A stretch of 64,000 nucleotides of DNA from Watersipora subatra (Eukaryota; Bryozoa; Gymnolaemata; Cheilostomatida; Watersiporidae), in NCBI RefSeq assembly GCF_963576615.1, contig NC_088716.1, positions 1,736,001 to 1,800,000 of the forward strand, given 5' to 3'. Below the pieces are notes generated by a model that did not search any database, was not told where the DNA came from, and saw only the letters and a program-made list of their open reading frames with translations. Below are positions 21,501-30,715 of the stretch, in pieces; the first letter of the stretch is position 1; every line of letters starts with the position of its first letter. Position numbers and translations under genes: made by a program.

Positions 21501-23106
21501 GCAGATGTAGAAGTAGCAAATGTGGAAGCTGATGTAGTAGCTGATGTGGAAGCAGATGTGGGGTTATACGGTTTATAGGTCCTTTGCACATAGTCTTCTG
21601 CAACAACACAATCACATAGGGGAGTAGGATGTAATGTAAAACAGGCAATTAAGTTATGCTGTACATTGAAAAGACCAAGGGAACTTACTACATCTTGTCA
21701 TGTCATTGAACGCTTCTTTGATGACTGACACAATTTCAGTCTGGTGGCATCCTTCTTCGATAATAGTAGACAAGGTACCTTTGCCTGAAGGTTTGAATAC
21801 CAGGCATAAAACAGATAAACCTGCACCGTGGGCGTGGGCAGCCTGTAAAAATGAACATAAACAATATTATAAGAGTGTATGATACATTCGCTCATACCAT
21901 GAATTACAACAACAACATGAAAAGCAAATCTTCTGCTAGCTGATAATATACCATTGCACTAGACGTGAGCTGGTTCAGATTTGTTGAGCTTGGAGAATTT
22001 GCACTATTTTCTCAGTTATTTGGATGCTAGGTATTCCTAAAATAACTCTTTTGCATGGGTTGTTGTCTTATTCATTTCATCTACTAAGGAAAGCTGTCCT
22101 ATGCTCAGTTGGGCTTGTGCAACTATTACTGGCATGTTAAGCTTTAGGGGACCAATCAATAGCGTTGTAGTCACCACCATCACAAGGCTTCAAAACCAAT
22201 ATTACAAGTGATTTTTCACATTAACCACATTTGTATCTGAATCTACTATACTTTGATATCTGCATACTTTCGGACATTTTTAATGTAAACAAAACCTGAA
22301 TTGCAGCCGCAAAAGTAAGTTGTTTTAAAGTTGAGCCTGAGCGTATTTAAAGCTTTCTATTTACACAATTTGGCATGTCAGTCTTATAACTTGACGTAAA
22401 GCAAAATATATTTTACTTCACTCACAGCACGCTCCAGTGCATCCACATAGTATTTTGTGGTCTTCTTCCCAGCCCAGCCCTCCTCCCGCCTTTTCTTAAG
22501 TGTAGACGTCCTTGTCTGTGCCTTCAAATCACGGAAGATGATAGCTGTGAAAACAATAAATGGGGACAGATAAAACTATCGCAAACATAATAAAACTTTG
22601 ACATTTTGACATTGATGGATAACCTGGCACTGCAAAGCATGCTAAACCAACATCGCATTTCCACATGGGGTGGAGTTCTGATGATCTAAAGCTGTTATTG
22701 AGAACAGTGAGATTTAGGCAAAACAAGAAAGGAGTTCTATGCTAAAAGACCATGCAAAGCAATCACGACTATTAGTATTAACACAGAAGCTTTTAAATGA
22801 TGATTGTTTTAGACTTACGACATGCACTACACTTTGTGGCATTGATGGCATTAATGGCCCCACACTGGCACTTCATCTTGACAACTAAAAATAAATGCAA
22901 AAAGGAAAATTTAAGGACAGCTTACTTTTATTTTGATGTGACTGGGTGCTTTGCCTGTGAATCATAACAAATTATTATAAATATTGCAGAATTAAAAGGG
23001 TAGCGAGCTCACTGTTTTAAAACAAATAGACAAACTTACCACATGCATTACATTTATTTTTAGATACATTTCCTGTGCTACCGCAAATGCTACAACTTCT
23101 TTCCAT
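18504..23106 (-). CDS. Chromodomain protein with CxxC clusters and Ser/Thr/Pro repeats, 11 exons
   Basis: Exons in order: 23106-23040, 22884-22819, 22544-22426, 21842-21689, 21594-20993, 20568-20532, 20410-20393, 19845-19769, 19252-19200, 18891-18831, 18524-18504. All introns are GT-AG and all phases join, giving 1275 nt (424 residues plus TGA). Residues 5-44 hold CxxC pairs (C5/C8, C19/C22, C41/C44) and C28/C30, like zinc ribbons. Residues 45-85 are basic. Residues 86-136 are an unrecognised globular part. Residues 150-320 are a Ser/Thr/Pro repeat. Residues 371-418 are a chromodomain (LYLVKWKHYSSQSNTWEPSG). Chromodomains usually bind methylated histone tails in the nucleus. An acceptor just before the ATG suggests a non-coding first exon. 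The combination is unfamiliar to me. Confidence 0.8.
18831..19252 (-). CDS. Chromodomain core (exons 9-10 with intron)
   Basis: Exon 9 (19252-19200) encodes DKNGRTLYLVKWKHYSS and exon 10 (18891-18831) SNTWEPSGNLKQTLALLNYK. The split Gln codon joins in phase 2. W392 and Y395 match two aromatic cage positions of HP1-type chromodomains. By alignment from memory of the family, the first cage aromatic falls at S370 in exon 8, so methyl-lysine binding may be weak or lost. Confidence 0.85.
19112..19154. other. Intronic 18-bp hairpin
   Basis: Arms 19112-19129 (GCTGAGTCATGACTAAAA) and 19137-19154 pair with one mismatch around a 7-nt loop, in the intron between exons 9 and 10 of the chromodomain gene. 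It is too short for a typical microRNA precursor. Confidence 0.75.
20253..20369. other. Intronic fold-back hairpin, about 45-bp arms
   Basis: Arms near 20253-20300 and 20325-20369 share GGCAGCAAAAACT and TCTTTCCTTCCC in inverted order around a short loop. It lies in intron 7 of the chromodomain gene. It could be a very short fold-back MITE or a small-RNA hairpin. Confidence 0.7.
20393..20410 (-). CDS. 18-nt microexon of the chromodomain gene
   Basis: Needed to join exon 6 (phase 1) to exon 8 (phase 1); encodes K-DGCYA-G across its joins. The acceptor used is TTAGAG; using the AG two bases earlier would break the frame. A direct join of exon 6 to exon 8 also keeps frame, so the microexon could be optional. 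Confidence 0.55.
20993..21594 (-). CDS. Exon 5: coding 24-bp minisatellite (Ser/Thr/Pro repeat)
   Basis: 200 codons, mostly units of eight residues such as TSAPTLPS and TSVPTLTS. The 24-bp DNA unit keeps frame whatever its copy number. The region is mucin-like and likely disordered, linking the N-terminal Cys part to the chromodomain. The plus strand is also open here (GADVEGNV-type), a by-product of the repeat. Confidence 0.8.
22819..23106 (-). CDS. Exons 1-2: N-terminal CxxC clusters
   Basis: Exon 1 (23106-23040) encodes MERSCSICGSTGNVSKNKCN and AC; exon 2 (22884-22819) encodes KMKCQCGAINAINATKCSAC. Two tandem CxxC/CxC...CxxC units could each bind zinc. ATG at 23106 follows a splice acceptor by four bases. 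Confidence 0.7.
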
Positions 23107-23315
23107 AATGCTGCAAGCTAAAACAGACAAAAGAACATCAGACAATAAAATATGAGGTGGTGGTAGCGTGATACCAGTAATATAAGTAATAACAAGGAGA
23201 CGCCCCAACAGTCTGACCGCTTCCAGCATATAAAATGAGCTGTTAGATATGTTCATAAAACAAACAATGAAATGAAAAGACATATTGTAGAGACTTTATT
23301 GCTTCAAGCCATATA

Positions 23316-23927
23316 CAGTGAAACTCGGATAACTCGCCCTCGGATAGCTCGAACACATGGTTAACTCGAATGGATTTGTTTGGTCCGTTCCCACGCAATG
23401 ATAAAATGCTTTAGATAACTCGACCTTAACTTCGTTAATTCGAAGTTTTTTTTGCCCAACGGCTACCGAGACGATTGTTATCGCTTTAGAATATCACTTT
23501 ATTCCAAGCCATAAAGATAAACAACAACTTTTAGTAGTTCTTAGGCGTCCTTATTACCACTATCTGCCAAATATTTTCGTTAACGACTTTTTTAAAGGTT
23601 AGCAAAAAATTAAATTTTACCAAACATCCGCTTGGGGATAGCCCTCCGCAAGCAAGGAGAAGCGTCACATCACCAAAAACAAACAAACGAATCTCAAGTA
23701 ATAAGAGGAAAATATTTATACTTTCTGATAAAAATTGTTAAAACATTACATGAGAGGTCCCTTAACTTGAAACAAGCCATAAATGCTTTTGATTTATATA
23801 TAGTTTGTATATGTACTGATAAATACAACAATACATGCACTTGTGAGTGTTCTCATAACTTGAACGCTCTAATAACTCTAACACTTTCTTTCGGTTCCGT
23901 GAATGTCGAGTTAGCCGAGTTTTACTG
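23316..23927. mobile_element. pogo/Tigger-like MITE, 612 bp
   Basis: Ends CAGTGAAACTCGGATAACTC and, reversed, CAGTAAAACTCGGCTAACTC, flanked by TA at 23314-23315 and 23928-23929. The ends and TA duplication fit the Tc1-mariner/pogo group. No transposase. It lies just upstream of the chromodomain gene and could touch its promoter. Confidence 0.85.
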
Positions 23928-24269
23928 TATTAGATTTTTGTGCGTGGTTCACTGGTGATTTATGATAATAACTTTTTTTTTAATAAACTGAGCGCCGCTT
24001 CATATGGTACATGCCCAGCCTAGGAGCCTGGTCTCCAATCTCAAGATGAAGTCGAAAAGTTGTAATGTTAAATATGTACCAATTGACGTACCGTCTAAGC
24101 AAAGAAATCAACACTTGAGTCACCTGGATCACTCTCATTGTAAAGTTAAGGTATGGCTAAGTTCAGAATTTTAGATTACCAGTACAGCCGTAGTAGGTAG
24201 TGATTATGAATTTTCAACTACACATGACCTTCAGCAAAGATATTAAACACATGTCCTGAATCGTTATTC

Positions 24270-24530
24270 AATGGTACAGCCACCTCGCTAAATCAGTTTA
24301 TGGATAGGGTTAATTAAGTCTGCACCCAATCAATTCCCTTTATTTTGCTATACTTATGGGTACCTATGCTGGGTCTTTATAAGGTGTGTAATTTCAGAAA
24401 TGCATTACAACTGAATTGTGTTTGGATGTTTTTTAATCAACAGTGTTTGAAAACTTGGCTGTGTGTAAGACTAATGAGGTTGCTAGATAGTTTTCACGGC
24501 CTTGAACTCTCCAAATTGTGTTTGCTGTGA
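24270..24530 (-). repeat. Dispersed repeat, copy 3
   Basis: Reverse-oriented relative of 3700-3970. Shared blocks include GGTACAGCCACC, ATGGGTACCTAT, CAGAAATGCATTACAACTGAA and GAGGTTGCTAGATAGTTTT. It ends in sequence matching the end of KDZ exon 7. Confidence 0.75.
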
Positions 24531-25370
24531 GCTACCCTTTAACTCCTGCCCATGTACAAATAATTATTTAGCTATCGGCCTACTGCCAGCCTTTTACCGA
24601 AAATTGCCGATTTTTCTTCATATGTATACAATTTTTTCTTCAACTTCAAACTTATCTAGAACACTTCGTTATATATTTTATGTTGCTAACCTGTTAACCA
24701 ATAGTACTATGAAAAAAAATTCAATGTATCCACGCTTTGTGCATTGCTAAAGCTATGTGAAGCCACGATCGCTTCGAAGCTAAAACGATCCTCTAAAATG
24801 TTCCTTACTCTCCCAAAACTATTACGTTCACCATCATCAGAGTCAATGATGCTATTTTAATTATTTGTGTCATCACGAAAAGCTGAATCTTAATTGGTTA
24901 TGATGGCACCAACACAAATAATTTTCTGTTTTCTGGCTCGCGCGGTACTTAACAAAACTTACACAAGAATGTTCGTTTTTATGTTGGAAATTCACAAACA
25001 AAAAATTACAACTACTTCGTTATTTGAGGCTCACTTTATGGAGAAATCTTCGGACAACACTGTCAATACTATAAAAGTTAACACAATAAAAATACTATAA
25101 CTGTAACAAATTAACAAATGGTACAGCACAGTTCGGACATTTTCTCATTCTGTTTCTCATGACACGACCAAACTGCACAAGTTCTTTTAGCGTATCGTTA
25201 AGCCTAAATCTATGGTGCTTAGTAGTCTAGTTATCTAGCGTAGCGTTATGTTCAAGTTATTAGCGCTGAAGAATTGTCCAACGAAAGAATAATAAATTAT
25301 TTCTCCGGAAAACGCGTGGTGTCCGAATACAACAGAGCACCTAACAAAAAAATCTACGGGTCAGCTTGGA
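24531..25370. other. No feature recognised
   Basis: AT-rich, short frames only. Nothing supports a gene or a repeat boundary. Confidence 0.4.
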
Positions 25371-25374
25371 TGGA

Positions 25375-25560
25375 CACGCCCACCACTATATCGACTAATA
25401 TAGTCGTGCAGGTGAAGAATGTACTGCAATATTATAAGCGGGTTGTATTGTCGACGATATCAGTCGTATACGCATAGCCTTTCACCACGACCACATACGC
25501 CGACCCGCGCCCACAACTCTATCGACTAATATAGTCGTACAGGTGAGGGATATACTGAGT
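25375..25560. repeat. Direct repeat with a self-complementary core
   Basis: TATCGACTAATATAGTCGTR followed by CAGGTGARGRATRTACTG occurs at about 25387 and 25515. The core CGACTA...TAGTCG is an inverted repeat, and related bits (TCGACGATATCAGTCG) lie between the copies. Confidence 0.6.
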
Positions 25561-25734
25561 AGAGATATTACTCGGCTTCCCAAGTTTGTTATTTAGAGAT
25601 CATCAACAAGTTAGCAGATTTATTGCTTTCAAAAGAGTTAATGACATTAAGGGTTAAGACATTCACTTCGCTTGACAAAGGGTCAAACTTAGCTTTAAAA
25701 ATTCAGACGAGCTATTTGTAAAATACAACACCAC

Positions 25735-25815
25735 TATCTATTTGACAGCTATTATAAATAGGGGAAAGGTTAAAAATAGAATGCAATGTCATTCAAATAA
25801 AGGTTTCACAGTAAT
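25735..25815. repeat. Fragment of the CCGTA-type MITE
   Basis: 'gttaaaaatagaatgcaatgtcattcaaataaaggtttcac' aligns with the right end of the MITE at 27639-27999. Degenerate and lacking the other end. Confidence 0.5.
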
Positions 25816-26370
25816 TTTAGTAGTAAACAATTCTAAATTATAAACCAAATATCATATGACATACCCTCCAAGTCAACTTGATCTGTCATTCAGCCAAAGT
25901 TCCTCCGCAGATGACATAGTTTTATTCGAGCAAAGTACAGAATAATCCCCATGTATAGTGAGCGTACATTGTCAACCTTTGGTTGGGCGTATATAATCCT
26001 CAGATAGTTATCGAAGAGTAATAAAATTCTTGATGATATCAAACTTTTTATTACGTTGACCTGAAATTGTAAAATAAGATGGAACTGTCCTGGAAGAATT
26101 AGCATGATTGTTACTCATCATGATGCGCCTTACATAAGAATTCCATATAAACACACAAAATCGTTAATAAATAATACAGGTGTGATGCGGGACGGAATTA
26201 AAACATGTGATACCACTTCTCTATCTGTATAGAAATTAAAAGAAACAGAGCTATAAACAAAGTATTATTAATAAATTACTAGTTTTAGTTGATAGCTTTA
26301 ACATACTATAAACTTTACTATTGTTAATATTATAATTACTATTATTACTTGTTACTATTATGTCTTACTG
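25816..26370. other. No feature recognised
   Basis: AT-rich sequence without credible coding or repeat structure. Confidence 0.4.
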
Positions 26371-26377
26371 AGAGTCT

Positions 26378-26440
26378 CACCATAGAGTTGAACTCCAGCC
26401 CTCTGTATCACATTCAAGGCCCACCAACTATCCTCTATTG
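26378..26440 (-). mobile_element. tRNA-derived SINE head (degenerate)
   Basis: On the minus strand TTGGTGGGCCTTGAATG is followed by CTGGAGTTCAACTC, resembling RNA polymerase III A and B boxes. No cloverleaf forms, so it is not a tRNA gene. Confidence 0.4.
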
Positions 26441-27638
26441 TTGAACTCAAACTGACAGTATTTAGCTATTGCCACACAAGAAGAGACCACCCAAATTGAG
26501 CTAATTTAAATCAGTGAATGGAAATGAAGAGAGCATTCATGCAATGTGACCAGCTGGCATTCACCAGATTGTCTGTCACATAATATAGCTTGTGAGCAAA
26601 ACTTTAAAATCTCACAGAGCTACTATATTGCTGACCCTCACCTCTTCCTTTTGTGACAATCACCACAGAAATTAGGTTATCTAACACTCATTGTCAAACT
26701 AGGTTAAAAAATCAGCAATGAAACCTGCCAGTGATGACAGTATTTTTGTAATCTATTTAGTAATATATTATAGTACAAAAATATTCTTAAATAGCAATAT
26801 TGATTTCATGTGAACATCCCCTCTTTTCCTTTGTAAAATGAACCAAAAAAATGCTGTATGCCTCGACAAAAGAGCTTTCCAACTGGTAAGAAATTTGAGA
26901 TACGAGATGAATTCTGAGCCAATACATGCCTTGAGATATGAGACAAATTAGAGATACTAGCATACGAGACAGTTTCAATGCTTACGAGAACAGCATTGCT
27001 CATTCTTTCTCGGCGGATAAAAATGATAAAGAGAGCTAGCTGTGAGTGAAAGTGATAAAAAGTATAAAAGTGAAGCGAAATGATCTTAACCGGAAAATAT
27101 AAAAAGAAAAACGAAATTTGAATAAGCTTAATGTAAAATAAAAACTTATTCTCAATTGTATGCGTAGTCACCACCACCACCAGCCTCTACCGTCTGTCTC
27201 GAAGGTGAGAACTCTATACAGTACTGCATATAAATATGTTGTTTTATTGTAGACCATAACCATTAGATATGTACTTGTTACTTTGTGACTGCAGGTGGTG
27301 AATTAAACCAATGAAAAACACATTTCCATTGTAATATCCACTTTAGCTTCTTTATTGTACTGAAAGGAACCAATTAATTCCTTTTTATTAATTACATAAG
27401 AAAAATTGTTTTGAGATACAGGAATTGAAATGGGAGCTATGTTCCAGAACTCATTGAGCTCGTATATGTTGAGGTATGACTCTATTTCTATTGATGAACC
27501 AGAAGATATTAAACGGGAGACAAAAAGTAGCGAGGGATCATTTTGTTAACATCTCTAGATGCTTTGACTAGTAGTACATAAAAAGTACTTTGATATCCTA
27601 AAATAACACTCTCCCTATAACAATTCAAATCTGATATA
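26441..27638. other. No supported gene; possible decayed DNA element
   Basis: A 124-codon minus-strand frame (26806-27180) is Phe/Ile-rich. The patterns 'gagatacgagatgaattctgagcc' and 'gagctcgtatatgttgaggta' are reminiscent of mariner-type MITE ends, but I could not define matching termini. Confidence 0.3.
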
Positions 27639-27999
27639 CCGTAAAACCTCTGAATGCTACCTACATTTGAATACTACCTCTATTTGACTGTCACTTTGAC
27701 CTTTATGAACCCATAATATCAAGTGATCAGTAGAAAAGGTCCCAAAAAACTGTATTAATAATTAATCGCTAACAATAAAAAAATCGTTATTAATGTAAAC
27801 GATACGAATATGTTTAATAATGATAATATTTATGTTTCGCTTCGACCGTAATAGGGCTAAATTTATCTTTCGAGGATTCTGATGAATCATACAAAAAATA
27901 CAATGTCCGCCTCTATTTGAATGCCGTCTCCAATTGATCCCCACTGTAAAGAAGGGTTGAAAAATAGAGTGCCACGTCGTTCAGTTAGAGGTTCTACGG
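27639..27999. mobile_element. MITE with CCGTARAACCTCT ends, 361 bp
   Basis: Left end CCGTAAAACCTCTGAATG and reversed right end CCGTAGAACCTCTAACTGAA, flanked by TA on both sides (27637-27638, 28000-28001). Non-coding; TA duplication fits Tc1-mariner-type movement. Confidence 0.8.
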
Positions 28000-28001
28000 T
28001 A

Positions 28002-29700
28002 ATATATTTTAATACACAAGATGAAAATTTAAAATTAAAACCAGGAAGATTCTTTGAAGTGAAAAAGTTCTAAAAGAGTCAAAACTTTTCTTACTCTTGT
28101 TTTCTATTGGACATGACATGTACTAAGTCTTCTCTAACAGAAGTAATGGGATGCTGAAACTGGAACCAACTACTAACCTATCTGGCCTGACACTATAACT
28201 GCCAGAATAAGCGAGTAACTGGGAAGGGAACAGCACAATGTAACAGGAAGCCTACACAAGAGACACGGTAGCTACATGTAGTTGTGATGATCAGGGTGCA
28301 TGATGAGCTGAGATAAGCAAGTCTTGTGGGTGGTGAATAAGGGAATATCTTTTTAAAAATAAATATTAGTATTGACATGAAATCTCTCTAAATAGGTAAG
28401 GCATAAATGCTCTGATAATGAAATGCTTGTTGTAGAATATTCATGGTTGATGAACGTGACAAATGCTCTTATTAGAGTCACTGATTGATCATTTCCCAAT
28501 CATTAGAGTGAGATGCATAGGGAGAGTGTAACTCCCAATTTACAGACATGTGCAGGTCTATGTGATAGATAATCAAGTATCCCTAATTTATGATATATAT
28601 TGTTGCACCATAATTGTTCTATTCCATCTGCTAGTTACTGAGGCTGAACAATCAGATTATTTGAACATTGAGGAGCACATAACTCCTGAATGCAAAAACC
28701 GTATAACATCAAGACCTTTTTGATGCCAGCTGTCATATTGGAGACTGTAAGCAACTAAAGGGACAGAATAGCCTTGAACTATGAGAAATTTATAAAAAAT
28801 ACACTGTTACAGTGGCAGTCAGAGTAAACATAATCATCAGTTCATGGTTTGCTCCAATTTTAAAATATGGCTGGCAGCATCAAGCAGCAGCACTGAGAAT
28901 GTAAACATCGAGTGCAGCTGTATGTAGATGCTTCAAATGAATGAAAAGTTCAAAATTTTAAATTTGAAAACAGGAGTACAAACGCAAATAAGATGACATG
29001 TTGCATATGTCATGTGACTTAACACCACAGTCACGGACTATTGTGTTGATAGTCTAAAAATAGAATAGGGTAAACTGACTAAATAGATGATAAAGAGAAG
29101 ACAACTGAATAATAGAAAGCACTGGTAATCTGAAACTACAAGATAAACTGATATGTTTCTCCTTTTATCTCATCAGACTTTAAGAGCATGAAAACTCACA
29201 GTCAAGATTAAAACTGATGAGTGAAGAATGAGACAGCAAAACCACAACTACTAAAGAACATAGAAATACTGTTTGACAAGTGTTTTGACATCGCCCAAAA
29301 CCTCCAGCTCAACTTGAGGTTTCAACAGAATCATTTTGATATTAAAGCTTGCATACAATTAATGAACATAGCTTGGCTGGTTGTGACTGCATGTACACTG
29401 CAAATAGCTTGAGGAAAGTTTTGGCTTATTGGAATGACGTCATTCCAATAAATAGGGAATAACAAAAGCGCTGACTGAAATGGAAACTAGTGTTTGGGTG
29501 TTGTGAATGTGTTGGAAACTAACATAATTGACTTATTCATAACATATTCAGGAGTATATTAATGAGCTTATGATGGTAGAGCTAGCTGAAGGACTTGGAT
29601 GAAATATGCCTGATCATAGTTCTGCAAAGGTGTATATCCATATATATGAATCTCAATGTTTGTGGTCAGTCCAGTTATTGCGTTTAAAAATTAGGAATAA
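28002..29700. other. No feature recognised
   Basis: About 1.7 kb of AT-rich sequence with short frames only. Confidence 0.4.
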
Positions 29701-29702
29701 AA

Positions 29703-29782
29703 AATCTGCCTCGCAGATGATTTGATCTCAGAACCTCCCTGTCGGCAGGCCAGCAATCTAATCCACTACACTATGATAGCAA
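29703..29782 (-). mobile_element. tRNA-derived SINE head
   Basis: The minus strand reads ATAGTGTAGTGGATTAGA, then GAGGTTCTGAGATCAAATC, matching polymerase III A- and B-box consensus well. The intervening arms do not fold as a functional tRNA. A related, weaker copy follows at about 29835-29905. Confidence 0.55.
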
Positions 29783-30129
29783 AACCTTCAGTGATAGAGA
29801 TCAGATTTTAGTGACAAAAATACACTTCACAGAGGATTGGATCTTGGCACTTCCAGTTCTAGAGGCCACGAGCTTACCCATTAGATTATGCCTTCAACTG
29901 AGTACAGCAATCAATAATAGTGAAGATATTCATTACATTGGTTATAATATGCATTACGACATTACATCTCATGCTGGGCTCTCAGCCTCACCAGATGAAT
30001 TCACGGAGTAACAAAAGCTTTGTATGTATTTATTAGTCGATAAATGTACAAACTATATATAAATCAGACGCATAGATGGCTTGTTGCAAATTAAAAAGCT
30101 TCTAGTGTGAAGTTTAAAAAAAATTTCAT

Positions 30130-30345
30130 CAGAAAGTATCGAGACTTTTCTATCACTTGAGATTGGTTTGTTGTTTGACGTCTTGTGATTGCCAGGACGT
30201 TTGCAGATGAAAAAAACCAAACTTGATCGCTGTTGAAATGCTCAGAAAAAAAGACATCTTTTTTGAGCGTTTTAACCAATGATACACAGCCCCCAGGAAT
30301 GATATACAGGGGACTGTATATCACTGTTTTAACCAAGATCAAATT
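30130..30345 (+). repeat. SINE-like 3' body, copy 1
   Basis: GATTGCCAGGACGTTTGCAG and AACTTGATCGCTGTTGAAAT recur at 39108-39245, 51140-51205 and 60262-60405. The stretch 'aagtttattcgaaggtta' just after it (30360-30377) also precedes the 17-bp array in copy A, and nearly so in copy B. Confidence 0.6.
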
Positions 30346-30424
30346 TGCCGATTTTCCTTTAAGTTTATTCGAAGGTTAAACTCACTTTTCTTAGCTTTTG
30401 GAGGGCCATCGCTAATCAGATGAT

Positions 30425-30715
30425 TGGCAAAATTTGACTTTTGCAAACCTTTAGAAAAGTCGTTATCGAAAATATTTTGCAGATGATGGTAATAACGACG
30501 TCTAAGAACTACTAAAAGTTGAGGTTTGACTCTATGGCTTGAAATAAAGTGATATTCTATAGCGATAACAACCGTCCTAGTGGCCGTTGGGCAAAAAACT
30601 GTTTGAGTTAACTAAGTTGAGGTCGAGTTATCTAAAGCAATTTATCATTGCGTGGGAACGGACCAAACAGATCCGTCCGAGTTAATCACGTGTTCGAGCT
30701 ATTCGAGGGCGATAA
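30425..30715 (-). mobile_element. Fragment of the pogo/Tigger-like MITE
   Basis: Reverse-oriented relative of 23330-23620 sharing GATAACTCG-type repeats, GCGTGGGAACGGACCAAACA and AAGAACTACTAAAAGTTG. Terminal CAGT ends are missing. Confidence 0.7.

Noticed and set aside
20961..21578. Plus-strand frame of 205 codons rich in Gly, Asp and Val
   Set aside because: It is the antisense of exon 5 of the chromodomain gene, where the 24-bp repeat is open on both strands. Splice sites and phases support the minus strand.
26806..27180. 124-codon minus-strand frame
   Set aside because: AT-rich composition favours Phe, Ile and Tyr codons; no domain, and a decayed DNA element is a likelier source.
29703..29782. 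Possible tRNA gene
   Set aside because: A- and B-box-like sequences are present but the anticodon and acceptor stems do not pair; better explained as a SINE head.
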